This document shows positions 48,128-60,060 of a stretch of 64,000 bases of DNA, in pieces. The translations under genes were made by a program, and so were the position numbers. Below the pieces are notes generated by a model. It was given only the letters and a program-made list of their open reading frames with translations. It made no database searches and had not been told where the DNA came from. Position 1 is the stretch's first letter. The number at the start of each line of letters is the position of its first letter. The stretch is from Hyalella azteca (lineage: Eukaryota; Arthropoda; Malacostraca; Amphipoda; Hyalellidae): NCBI RefSeq assembly GCF_000764305.2, contig NW_025942349.1, positions 1 to 64,000 of the forward strand. The letters run 5' to 3'.

Positions 48128-48240
48128 CTTCAGACTTTACTTTGCTGCCACCAGGAGATGCTGGAGTGAGGCTCTGCTCAGGGCATCTGCCACTCCTGAC
48201 TGCAGCATCAGAGAGTTGGTGCAGCACAACACTGCATTTT
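48128..48240 (-). CDS. Exon of an acidic, SUMO-motif-rich nuclear-type protein
   Basis: Acceptor CAATTACCAG and donor CTGAAG|GTAAGC; leaves in phase 1, fitting the next exon. It reads KCSVVLHQLSDAAVRSGRCP, then EQSLTPASPGGSKVKSE. VKSE fits a sumoylation consensus. The first exon and promoter were not found. Confidence 0.5.
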
Positions 48241-48244
48241 CTGG

Positions 48245-49469
48245 TAATTGGCACCATCACCAAAAGTGATGATAATTATGAATTACTGATGTTGAAATTT
48301 TGAATTTTGATGATTTACTGTTGAATTTGTGAATTTATGAATTACTGATGTTGAAATTATGTTGACAGCGATGGTAATAACACTGTAAGGAAAATGGAAA
48401 CTGAAGAATTGAAATAGTGTGAGGAATTATCACTAATTTACACAATTGGACAAAATAAAGCAGGAATAGATTCAGCAGATATTTATTGAAAATTTATGAA
48501 CTGCTGGTGCTACTGGCAATGATATGGCCAGTATAATATGGCAGCTAAGTTAGGAGGTTTATATGCTTTAGTAAATAAAAACAGAACGAGCAAGGCGACA
48601 ATTTAGAAAGGAGGGTGGTATCTAGTAATTTGTGGTATAGAATCCAACAAAAAAATATTCGTAATGGAGTAGCCCCAAGGGTCCCTAATACTGCAAAGAA
48701 AAATTAACACCATTCACTATCAATGGAAATATCCTAGCTGTATAACGAACAAATTATGTATGAATATCAAGCAAAAAATGAGTAATGTAATTTGTTGGCT
48801 TATTTTATTGAAGCCAGGCACCATAAAATATATTAGGCCATGCCAGTGTGCATCCACAACACATATAATTTCAGGATATTACCTGAACCTGAAATGTGAC
48901 AATTAAGTAGTTATGGAGAATTATCCAAAAAATGGAACAAAACTTTGCCTCAATTCGGGAGATTTCATTCTTCTTCAAAGGAAAGCACTACAATTTCCTC
49001 ATGAATGTAAAATGAATGATGATCAGTAACTCAATGTTGAATGCCGGTTCTTATGAGAATAATTCTCCTGCTAATCTTGAAACATACTTTAGTTTGAAGC
49101 TTTCTATCCTGTTAATATTCAAACATCACTCTAATTTAAAGATGCTTTTCCTGACAATCTTTAACAACACTCTATTTTAAAGATGGTTTTCCTGCTAATC
49201 CTCAAACATCACTATAGTTTGGAACTTTTCTTCTTCCAATCTTCAAACATGACTGTGTGGAGCAGTTGTTAAGAAATTTCTTCCAAACTATTATGTACCT
49301 GCTGAAACAAATGTGTATGATAGTAGCTCATTTTATCATTGTGCATCTATCCTTGTCAGACATAGATCACAAATAAGTTGTTAGGGGCCATATTTTGGCA
49401 AATTAATTATTTATTGATCATTTTTAATTGTTTAAATTAATTCTCTTCTTCGTGTCCCCAGTGCCTTAT
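48245..49469. other. CpG-poor DNA, no recognised gene
   Basis: Contains small repeats such as GAATTACTGATGTTGAAATT (48278 and 48339) and a diverged CTAATC(T/C)T(G/C)AAACAT set at 49070-49250. Confidence 0.5.
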
Positions 49470-49961
49470 GGGAAGCGTCTGGGTCAAAATCGAAAATTTT
49501 GAAGCAACAACAATGAGATATATATTATTCAATTTGCAAATAAAAGATCTACAAAACGTCACATACATTTTTCTAATTTTGTTATAGTTTGGATTTTATA
49601 ATGCAAAAAGGGGGAGGGGGGTGGCAGGAGTAAAATAAAAAATTTTGAAAATTTAACAAAAAATGATCCCACACCCACAAAAATGAAAATTTCAAACAAC
49701 GTAGGCAACATTTTACAGATCTGGTCTCTATGCATCAAATGATGTGTGTTTTGATGTTGTAGCTTGAAAACCCTATGAGGAGATAGAATTCTAAAGTACC
49801 CCCTTTTTGGTCCATTTTCTAAGAATTTCACCTTTTCTTTCATTTTTTTTCAAAATTCACATGAAGAAAAAAATTTTCTCTTTTGGTTTTACACATGTTT
49901 ACCAAGTTTCAAACTGATCTGTCTGTAAATAGCCGAGATAAAATTTTGCCCAGACATCCCC
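49470..49961. mobile_element. Short copy of TTAA family P
   Basis: GGAAGCGTCTGGGTC at the start and GCCCAGACATCCCC before TTAA at 49962-49965; the left target reads TTAT. It lacks most of the interior of 27153-28225. Confidence 0.65.
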
Positions 49962-49965
49962 TTAA

Positions 49966-51002
49966 TACTAAATGACAGCTAGATAAAGTTTAATTAGTGC
50001 ATGTGAATGTGAAGCAGGGTTTTAGAGAGGGTCAGTTTTCCATGGTCCTGCATAACTTGCACTCATACTGACCTGCTACTCACCCATGCTGACTGACCTG
50101 CTGTAAATGAACATGCTTTCTGTCCCTGACTACTGCCTGCTGATATGTCACTAATCTACCCCAAGAGTATCACGGCTCTTTTTAGGTGAGTCAAGGGAAC
50201 ACTCTGGCCACGCATCTCAGTCCTAAATTTTATAAGTAAATGTTTGTAAATATTGTCAATCATCCCTTTAAATTGTTCTGGATTTAAGTAATAGGTACTT
50301 CAATGTGTATTTATGAGTTTCAAGTGTACTTATGTGTTCCAAGTGTTTTATTATTGGGTAGGTTTCATGTATTTTTGTTCCTGCACTTTTGCAGAGTGGC
50401 CAATTTGGAGATTGTTCTAGGCCAGGTTGGGACTAGTGGATCCCATGCTGAGCTGGGGACCAGGGCTTGGGCATCTCCCAGTTTAGTCTAGAGACTATTT
50501 CTGTACCCTGCCAGTTGGCCAGTTGAATCTCCCCCACTGCTCATTGCAAGTAAGACAACTATTACCCTGTTGTAGCTGGATGGTTATTTCAGTACTTTTC
50601 ATCCCAAACCATATCTGTTATCCAATGTGCCATTTGTTTTATGTTATATTTCAGAAACTTACATTGCTTTACTCTATATATTGCTCTACTCTATATTTTA
50701 ATAAACACAAGGAGCTGGCAGATTGATGTCCAATGCTCTGATGACTGCAATTGCCTTGGTGAGTGCTTGTTAAGACCCATGTTGTATAAAGCTTTTAAAA
50801 CCCCGTATGTTAGCGTTCCATTCAGCTTAATAATTGATTTACTTTATTCATGCTCATGTTTACACTTTTGCACATGCATTCATCCACTCTTGCAATGCTT
50901 GCTTTTAATCTAAAGAATGCAATTTGCACAATAGTGAGTTGTTTATATGGTTTTACTTTAATTGCTTTACTGTTTCAAATCTTCTAATTTCAATGCTTGC
51001 TA
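49966..51002. other. No recognised gene
   Basis: Short ORFs without motifs. Confidence 0.4.
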
Positions 51003-51505
51003 TTTTACAACACTTCTCTTTAACTTCACTTCTTGTTGTTTGTTTGTTTGTCTGCCCTCAAATCTTATAATCGATATTTAACACACTTCTACCTGTCCAA
51101 TCAATCTGAAATTTTGCACACTTGCGTAAAGTTGGAGACAATGCATGAATCAATTGACAGAATAAATATTTTTGAAAATAGAAAAAAAAATTTTTTCAAT
51201 ATTAAAAAAATGGATAAAATAATTTTGTCAGCTACAAATCTTACAAATGATATTTGACACACTTCCACCTGTCCAATTGATCTGAAATTTTACATAATTG
51301 TGTGAAGTCGGAGGCAATGCATGAATCAATTGACAGAATAAATAATTTTGAAATAAATTTTATATATTAAAAATTTTTTACAAATTATTTTTTTTAATTT
51401 TTGAAAAAAAATGAAATTCATTGTACATCTTTAACATTGGAGACACTGGATTCTTTGGAAGTGTTGCCTTTAAAAAGTAATTTTTAAACGTATATTATTA
51501 TTGCT
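51003..51505. repeat. Interspersed repeat shared with 703-1012, partly duplicated
   Basis: Same ordered words as the copy at 703-1012. The block with CACACTT(C)...CCTGTCCAAT...GAATCAATTGACAG is present twice (51080-51170 and 51260-51345). Confidence 0.75.
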
Positions 51506-51954
51506 TCAATACCAATCTGTTTCCAATTTGTTTCACCCAATAGGTTGCAGTTATTACCACAGTTGCAATGGTGCCATTTACCTTGGTTTACTTTAATCTC
51601 TTGAATTGCTATTGTTTGTTCACCTAATCAATTATATTCTAACTAAACTAAACTTACCACTTGCTGCTTGTCTTGAAAGTACTAAGAGTTTTTGGTTTAT
51701 TTAACTGCTGTGAGCAAGGTTCTTTTATTTGATTTTACTTTTATTGATTATATGTTTTATCTTTTGCAGCTTAAATACCTCTCTCATGCTCCCAATGTCG
51801 GATTACATTTCATACAATTTGCAACTGTATCTGTAATCACTACCCTGCACTTTAACAATACATCCACATCCAGAAAAATTCTTTCATTCACCTAAACTGT
51901 TGCCAGAGACTAAAGAACCCGAGATAACTATTTCATTGTGCCGGTAACACAGTC

Positions 51955-52327
51955 TTACAAAAATGGCTGCCATTTTGTATTGAGGTACAAAAATTTTACC
52001 AATAAAGCCAACACTTGCCTAAGTTGTCTGCAACTTTTTTTTGAAGCAAAATTTTTTATTAGGGTAAATACTTATTACTACAGACCTTAGCAAAAGTACT
52101 TTTTTGATCAATCACTTTTCAACATCTTTCCCAGGGATTTTTTAGAGGTAGTAAATATAAGATTTATCAACTGTTTTGTGCTACATAGGTAAGAAAAATG
52201 TCTTTGTTTACGTCACTATTTCTAGTTTTGCAATATTTCAATTAGCTTTGCTACTCAAACATTTTTACGCTGTGACTGAGGACTGTACTGATTTACCCCA
52301 CCTGTCCCTTATTACCCCATTTGACGG
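51955..52327 (-). mobile_element. Pogo-like element, truncated copy A (reverse)
   Basis: Ends at CATTTGACGG before TA. The interior matches copy D in the same orientation: ACTACAGACCTTAGCA, ACGC(T/C)GTG...GAGGACTGT, CCTTATTACCCC. Its outer end is missing. It is head to head with copy B. Confidence 0.65.
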
Positions 52328-53469
52328 TATCTGTGTTGTGCTGTGTTAACACTTATAAACTCACCAAGATAATTCCTACCTGTCCAGAGGCTGATTTTCC
52401 AGATCTCTGGTCAGTCTTAATGTCAAACAGGGTAATAAGGGACAGGCAGGGTAAATCCAGACAGTCATCTCACATTTTATGGAAATGTTGTAGCAGCAAA
52501 ACTGATCAAAATATTGCAAAACTAAAAATAGTTGCATAAGGTTGAACATTTTTACTATCTATGGCATAAAGCAAGTTACAAAATCATACATTTACTACCT
52601 ATAAAAATCCCTGAAAAACTGTGAAAAGTGAGATTTTGGAAAAGTACCATTAAGTGGGGTAATAAGGGATGGGCAAGGTAAATTGGGACAGTTGTCCTAC
52701 ATTTCCTAGAAATGTAGCAGCTAAACTAATAAAAATGTTGCAAAATTAAAAATAGTGGCATGAAGTTCAACATTTTTATTATATATTTAGCATAAAGCAT
52801 ATCAAAAAATCATACATTAACTACCTCTAAAAAAATTGCTGAAAAAAGTGTGAAAAGGGAGATTTTGGAATAGTACTTCTGCTAAAGTCTGTAGCAAAAA
52901 AAAAATATTTGCCATATTAAAAATTGGTACTTACAAAAAAGTAGCACACAGGTGTTGGCTTAAAAATGTGATTGACAGAATTTGCATATCTCATTCCAAA
53001 AAATTGCAGTGATTTCTGCAAGACATACAATAAGGGAGACCCCCCCTTGGGGTAATAAGGGAGACCCCTAAAAACACATTTACAGTAGAACCTTGATTAG
53101 CAAAGGCTCCACTTAACAAAAAATCAATTAATAACAAAGAATTTTGGTTCCATTAACCTCACTCCGTGAAAAAATTAATAACAAATTAGATTGTTCTTAA
53201 ATTAATGCATCATCACTCATCACAAAATTGAGCATATAATGTCATAGATATAATTGTGCACCGTGCAACATATAATGAAATGTAATTAACCTAAACTACA
53301 ATTTATTTCTCAAAAAAAAATATTTTTTTCTCTGATTGTCACTAAAATATTCCTATCTGTTTCAGGTACATTTTTATGGTCTTTTTGTTATAGTGAATTC
53401 ACTTGACCCAGTTAAAATTGGTCCAAAATCACAAGCCATCCTTAGCCCACATATACTGAGGAAATGCTA

Positions 53470-53566
53470 TATGGCTGCTGATATGAAGCTTACAGTGGAC
53501 AAGGTCATTGTAAATGCTCAATGGCATGTTCATGGATATGGTAATATCACATCAATAATAAGGTAA
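53470..53566 (+). pseudogene. Decayed pipsqueak-type HTH block of pogo-like transposase
   Basis: Reads ADMKLTVDKVIVNAQWHVHG, then YGNITSIIR. The pattern D-M-x-L-x-V-x-x-V...G.......YG resembles the pipsqueak HTH at the N terminus of pogo/Jerky/Tigger transposases. The block stays open in four copies (53470, 55974, 58330 reverse, 59817). The similarity was judged by eye. Confidence 0.45.
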
Positions 53567-53637
53567 TGTATGGATATGGTTATATCATATCAATAAAGGA
53601 AAAACAGTAAAAATCACCAAAAATATCATTTATTCTA

Positions 53638-54433
53638 CAGTCATTTGCAAAAGTTTAAGACCACCCTCCAAATTTGGGTCAAATTTTTGAGGTCAAATCA
53701 TTTACCAACTGGGCGGTTAATGTGTTGATGGCGTAAACCAAACTGCTGAAATGCAATTTCATCTGAAAACAACACTGTGTTCCACTTGGCAACCATCCAA
53801 TCTTGATGTTTCCAAGCAAAATTCAATTGCTTAATTTTCATGGCTGCAGTTAACTTTGCTTTTTGAGCAGGCGTGAAACTCTTTAGGTGAAATTCTTTGC
53901 TTAAACGGCGTGAAATTTAACTCATGCTCACCTCACAACTTTTTCAAAGCAACATTCCTTGAATTTTATTACAGAAACTTGTTGGAGATCTTGCAACAGT
54001 GAGCTTCATCATGTTGTCATCACGGCAAGTTTTTTTCCTCGGACGCCCCGACCTTTTCTTGTCTGAATAATGGCTATCATGTTCAAACTTGTGTATTGCA
54101 TTGTTAACTGCAGTCTTGCTGCATCTCATGTTTAGAGAAATCTGGCGTTCAGAATAACCTTCGTCATGTAAGAGCACAATTTGAGCCCTCTGGACATCGG
54201 TAAGAGAAGTTTTTCTACCCATTTCTAATAAATAAATATTCTGCTGTCTTGTAGCTACAATCTTCTCAAGCGAGGGCTGGGAGGTAACTGACTCATGAAC
54301 GCACTTCTCTGATCGCCTGCGGCTAACATTAGGCCCGCCGCAGGCTCAAACTAGCACATCACTAATCCAAAAAAGGTCATTTCCTGATTTAGGTCAAATT
54401 CTGTGGGTGGTCTTAAACTTTTGCAAATGACTG
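53638..54433 (-). mobile_element. Internally deleted Tc1-type transposon, complete ends
   Basis: Perfect 28-bp TIRs beginning CAGTCATTTGCAAAAGTTTA and ending with its inverse, flanked by TA (53636-53637 and 54434-54435). Minus strand: HTH MGRKTSLTDVQRAQIVLLHD, then GYSERQISLNMRCSKTAVNN, and farther on WNTVLFSDEIAF (Asp of DDE). The C-terminal catalytic part is deleted. Empty sites exist in sister repeats. Confidence 0.92.
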
Positions 54434-54992
54434 TACATCTACATCATTTACAAAGGAAGAGGAGGACTTCAGAGTACTATATTAAAAAATTTTACTCGCA
54501 TAAAAGTTGCACACAGCTGTTGGCTTAAAAACCTGATTGATGGAATTTGTGAATATCATTAAAAAAATAGCAGCCATTTCTGCAAGATGGGTAATAAGGG
54601 ACTCCTTTCTGTTGCAATAAGGGACCCCCCAAAACACATTTACAGTAGAACCTTGATTAGCAAAGGCTCCACTTAACAAAAATTTTGATTATATTTACCT
54701 TACTCATCAAAAAAATTTCACTTAATGAAAAATTAATGGATCATTGGTCATCACAAAATTGTGCAGTTGATGTCATTGATAGAATTGTGCACCAGGCAAC
54801 ACAGAATGAAATGTAATAACATAAACTATGATTTATTTCTCCAAAAACATGATGGTTGTCACTAGAATATTCCTTTCTGTTTCAATCATGTTTTTTACAA
54901 CCTTTTTGTCTTATTGAATTCACTTGACCTAATTAAAATGTTTTGAAATTACAAGTCATCCTGTAAGGTTACTGATACAGAAAAAGTGATAT

Positions 54993-55966
54993 CCCAGCAG
55001 GCATTCGGCGGTTGAATCAACGTTGAAGCAACTACCTATTAGGACATTGAGATCAGGGTGAAAGGAGGTTTAGAATGAAAATTGAAGCAACATCTTTCAT
55101 GAAACGTCATACTGACGTTATAATGCAACGTTGAATCAATGTTGCTACTACGATGTTGCTGCAACATTGAATTCTATGGTTGAATCGAAATTGAAACAAC
55201 TACCTATTGCAACGTTGAGATTGTGGTGAAAAGAGGTATAGAATGAAAATTGAAGTAACATCTCTCATGAAACATCGTACTAATGTTACAATGCAACGTT
55301 GAATCAATGTTACTACTACGACATTGCTGCAACGTCAAATTCTCTAGTTGAATCAACGTTGAAGAACCAACCTGTTTTTTGTCTGTAGTAGGATTCGGAC
55401 GTTTAAAATGTTTTACGTCCATTCCAGTTTTGGTAGGATTTTGATGATCAGACGTTTAAAAATAAACATCCAATGCACAAATATCAACGTTGTTTCAACA
55501 TTGAAATGAGGTTGTTTTACATCAGTTCTAGTTTTGGTGAGATTTTGAGATTGGAGTTTAAAAATGAATAAACATTCAACGTACCAATATCGATGTAGTT
55601 TCAATGTTGAAATAAGGTTGTTTTACGTCAGTACTAGTTTTGGTCACATTTCGACGTTGATTGGACGTTTAAAATGAATAAACATTCATCGTACCAATTT
55701 CGATGTTGTTTCAATGTTGAAATAAGGTTGTTTTACATCCGTTCTAGTTTTGGTCAGATTTTGACGTTGATTGGATGTTTAAAAATAAATAAACATTCAA
55801 CGTACCAATATCAACATTGTTTCAACACTGAAATAAAACTGTTTAACGACCCTTCTAGTGTTGTTCTGATTTTCATGTTTATATGACGTTTAATTTTGGT
55901 TGTTCAACATTTCAGCATGAAATCAACCAATAATCAACGTTGTTTCAACGTCAGATGCCTGCTGGG
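54993..55966. mobile_element. ACGTTG tandem-repeat transposon with CCCAGCAGGCA termini
   Basis: Termini CCCAGCAGGCAT and ATGCCTGCTGGG, flanked by ATAT at 54989-54992 and 55967-55970. The interior is diverged tandem units of about 115-180 bp rich in CAACGTTG/AACGTTGA. No ORF. An empty site in the sister copies reads TGCTATATGGCTGC. Confidence 0.85.
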
Positions 55967-56139
55967 ATATAGCTGCTGATATGAAGCTTGCAGTAAACAA
56001 GGTTGGTGTAAATGCTCCATGGCATGTTCGTGGACACTGTAATATCACATCAATAATACGGTAATGTATGGATATGGTAATATCATATCAATAATGGAAA
56101 AACAAGTAAAAAATCAACAAAAATGTCATTTATTCTACA

Positions 56140-56240
56140 TCTACATCATCTACAAAGGAAAAGGAGGACTTTAGATTACTGTTAGTAATGGATGAATACA
56201 CTCTGCATGCTTCAAACATTCTAAAATTAAGTTTTAGTTC
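56140..56240 (+). pseudogene. DDE-like transposase fragment of the pogo-like family
   Basis: Reads STSSTKEEEDF, then a frame equivalent to RVLLVMDEYTLHASNILK in the family. VLLVMD..... H is the second-Asp strand of DDE_1 (pogo/Tigger) transposases. Partly readable also in copies C (60000) and D (57900 reverse). This copy shows changes that break the frame. Confidence 0.4.
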
Positions 56241-57611
56241 AAGTGTCCCAGATTACCCCATTCACATGGGTAATTTGGGACACTTATTTTGCATTGAAAA
56301 TGCCATACAACAGCCCTCACAAAGAGCTATAAAATGACCCCAAATTTGTTTATGAAATGTTTCATTGTAAGAAGTTATTGACAAAAAAATGCTCAAAACC
56401 GTCTCTTATTACCCCATTTGACGGTTCTGAAATAAAAAAGAACTGTCAAATGGGATAATAAGGGAGGGGCGGGGAAATAAGGGACAGTCTTCCAACATTT
56501 CATAGAAACATTGTAGCAGCTAAACTAATTAAAAAATTGCAGAACTAAAAATAGTGGCATAAAGTTCAACATTTTTCCTATCTATGTAGCATAAAGCAAG
56601 TTAAGAAATCATACATTTACTACCTCTAAAAAATCCTTGTAAAAAAGTGGGAATTTTAGAGAAGTACCTCTGCTAAGGTCTGTAGCAAAAAAATTTTCAC
56701 CGTATTAAAAAATTTACTTACATAAAAGTTGCACACAGGTGTTGGCTTAAAAATGTGATTGACAGAATTAGTGTATCTTATTCCAGAAAAAAATGGCGGC
56801 CATTACCGCATGACGGGGTAAAAAGGGACACCCCCCGGGCTAATAAGGAACACCCCCCAGGGTAATAAGGGAAACCCCTAAAATCACATTTACAGTACAG
56901 CCTTGGTTAGCAAAGGCTTCAGTTAACAAAAAAAAGTTATTAATAACAAAAAATTCTGATTAGATTTATCTCGCTTAGCAAATAAATTACACTCAACAAA
57001 AAATTAGTGCATCATTCATCAACACCAATCTGTGCACAGAATGTCATAGTTAGAATTGTTCACTGGGCAACATAGAATGAAAAGTAATTAACTTTAATTA
57101 TGATTTTTTCTCAAAAACATGATGGTTGCCACTAAAATATTCCTTTGTGTTTCAGACATGTTTTTAAAATCTTTTTTTGTTATAGTGAATTCACTTGACT
57201 CAACTAAGGGGAGCGTCTGGGTCCAAAGATCGAAATTTTGGCTTTTCCGGTTTTTTATTTATGCATTTGTTGATTTATGCATTGGTTGATTTATGCATTC
57301 ACGACAGATCCCATAAGGGGGAAAGGGGGTGAGGGGCCTTCAGTAATTCCAAAGGGGGGAAATTAACTATAAAATGTTCTCTTCACTTGGCTAGAGCACA
57401 GTAACTTCATAGACAGCACACAGGATGGTGTTCATTTATTGGCTCCATGCACCGACGACTGACTTGGAAGTCAGCTGATGCTTACTTTCGGTATCTAGGC
57501 TACGATACGTGCCTTTACGTGCCGCGCGGTGGTTTTTTGCCTCTACTGAAAACCTCTCTCATGGCAATCCTATCTCCACCAATAGTTTTGAAGCTACATC
57601 AATGAGACATA

Positions 57612-59316
57612 CCGTGAACCGTAGCTACTTGAGACGGTTTTGAGCGTTTTTTGTTAATAACTTCTTACCATAAAACATTTCATAAACAAGTTTAGGCTCA
57701 TTTTATAGCTCTTTGCGAGGGCTATCGAATGGCATCTTCAAAAAAATTCCATATGCTATTCATAAGATGCCAGAAGCAAAAAAAGTGTCCTGAGTAGCCA
57801 CTCGGGACACTTGGAATAAAACTTTATTTTAAAATATTTGAAGCATGCAGAGGGTACTCATCCATTACTAACAGTACACTGAAGTCCTCCTCTTTCATTG
57901 TAGATGATGTAGGGGTAGAATAAATGACATTTTCTGTGATTTTTACTTGTCTTTCCTTTATTGATATGATATTACCATAAACATTAATTACCGTCAACTG
58001 GGGTGACTTTGGCCCCGTTTTTTATTTTGTTTTGCAAACAAAAATGGGGTCGTAAATGCCGGGGTCATAAATGCCAGGGTCGTAAACAAGGTCATAAATG
58101 CCGGAGTGACTTTGGCCATCGTTTTATGACCCCACTTTTGTTTGCAAAACAAAATAAAAAATGCAGCTGAAGTCACTCGGCAGCCAAAGTCACCCCAGTT
58201 GACGGTACCGAATTATTGATGGGATATTACTGTATTATTGATGCAATATTACCGTATCCATGAACATGCCATTGAGCATTTGCAACAACCTTGTTCACTG
58301 TAAGCTTCATATCAGAAGCTTTATAGCATTTTTTCTGTATCTGTAAGCTTACAGGACGGCTTGTAATTTCACACGATTTTAATTGGGTTAAGTGAATTTA
58401 CTATAAAAAATATAACTCAGTACTCACTGCAGTGAGTGACAGAGCGCATTTTCTCGTCAATGAAAACTTGAGGTCACGAACGGACGGGCAGACAGATGGA
58501 CATGGCAAGCACAATAGTGCATTTTTTCTATAAATGAGAAAATGTGCTAAAAAGATCGTGAAAAACATACCTGAAACAGAAAGCAATGTTTTAGTGACAA
58601 CCATCATATGTTATGGAGAAATAAATCATACATAGTTTAGGTCAATTAATTTTCATTCTATGATGACTGGTGCACAATTCTAAATATGACATTCTATGCA
58701 CAATTTTGTGATGACCAATGATGAACTAATTTTTCGATAAGTGAACTTTTTTCACTCAGCGAGGTAAATGTAATCAATATTCTTTGTTTTTAATCTTTTT
58801 TTCTTAACTGGAGCCTTTGCTAATTGAGGTTCTACTGTAAATGTGCTTTTGGGGGTGTCCCAAATAGCCCCGGGGGGGTGTCCCGAATAGCCCCGGGGGG
58901 GTGTCCCGAGTAGCCCCGCCGTGCGGAAATGACTGCCATTTTTTTAATGAGATAGGCAAAATCTGTCAATTACATTTTCAAGCCAACACCTGGGTGCAAC
59001 TTTTATGTAAGTAAAACTTTTTAATATGGTGAATATTTTTTTTACTACAGACCTTAGCAGAAGTAACTTTTCAAAATATCGTTTTTCACCATTTTTGTCA
59101 GGAATTTTTCAAAGCTACTGAATTTAGTATTTTTGAACTTCTTTTATACTACATAGATAGAAAAAATGTTGACGTTTACACCACCATATTTAATTTTGCA
59201 ATATTCCAATTAATTTTGCTACTAAAATAGTTTTACGCCGTGTCAGAGGACTGTCCCAAGTTACCCCGCCTGTCCCGAGTTACCCCGCCCGTCCCGAGTA
59301 TACCCAAGGTTGACGG
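57612..59316 (-). mobile_element. Pogo-like element, copy D (reverse), inserted in family P
   Basis: CCGTGAACC...GGTTGACGG flanked by TA. Removing it plus one TA restores GAGACATATACCATTC, parallel to GAGATATATATTATTC in the family P copy near 49515. Its subterminal words read CGAGTAGCCCC/CGAGTTACCCC instead of TTATTACCCC. Confidence 0.85.
57991..58205. mobile_element. Mariner-type foldback MITE nested in copy D
   Basis: TIR CCGTCAACTGGGGTGACTTT and its inverse, flanked by TA. Almost entirely palindromic around TAAATGCC repeats (TTTTGTTTTGCAAACAAAA arms). It shares CCGTCAA.TGGGGT with the pogo-like host's ends. Confidence 0.92.
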
Positions 59317-59816
59317 TATACCATTCAATTTGGAAAGGAAAGATTGACAAACATCACTTGGTCGTTTTTCCAATTTTGTTATAATTTGGATTTTATTTTG
59401 CAAAAAGTGGGAGAGGGCAGGGGTAAAATAAAAAAATTACTAAAAGTATCGGAAAAAAGGCTACCACACCCACAAAAATTAGAAATCCAAAAAACCACCA
59501 TGTGATGTTTTTAGATATGGTCTTTATCCATCAAATGATATGTGTCTCAACATTGTAGCTTGAAAATCCTAGGAGGAGATAGGATTTCTAGAGTACCCCA
59601 TTTTGGCCATTTTCTAAAAATTTCATGTTTTCTTTCATTTTTTTGAAAAATTCTCATGAAAAAAAATCTTAGAATTCTTTTTACATAAGTGTGCTGAATT
59701 TCGAATCGATCCGTCTGTAAATAACCGAGATAAAATTTGACCCAGATGCTTCCCTTAAAATGGTGTGAAATTACAAGCCGTCCTGTAAGCTTAGCTACAG
59801 AAGAAATGCTACATGG

Positions 59817-59908
59817 CTGCTGATATGATGCTGGCTGTGGACAAGGTTGTTGTCAATACTCAATGGCATGTCCATAGATTAATTAATATCACATCAATAA
59901 TATGGTAA
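59817..59908 (+). pseudogene. HTH block of copy C
   Basis: Reads CYMAADMMLAVDKVVVNTQW, then HVHRLINITSII; the same decayed transposase HTH as at 53470. Confidence 0.4.
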
Positions 59909-60060
59909 TGTATGGATAAGGTAATATATCAATAAAATAAAAACAACAAGAAAAAAATCACAGAAAAATGTCATTTATTCTACATTTACATCATCTACAA
60001 AGGAAGAGGATGACTTCAGAGTACTGTTAGTAATAGACGAGCACACTGCATGCTTTAAAC

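Larger units (their letters stand above)
52420..56424 (+). mobile_element. Pogo-like element, copy B (internally duplicated)
   Basis: Begins TGTCAAACAGGGTAATAAGG and ends CTCTTATTACCCCATTTGAC+GG. Internal segments recur (52420-52630 with 52640-52900; 52900-53560 with 54478-56090). It carries two copies of a decayed HTH-coding block and one DDE-like block, plus two foreign insertions. Confidence 0.7.
57208..59754. mobile_element. TTAA family P element inserted in copy C
   Basis: Begins GGGGAGCGTCTGGGT and ends ACCCAGATGCTTCCC before TTAA (59755-59758). The left target has mutated to CTAA (57204-57207). Sister copies show the empty site (GACCTAATTAAAATG at about 54928). It is itself split by copy D. 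Confidence 0.8.
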
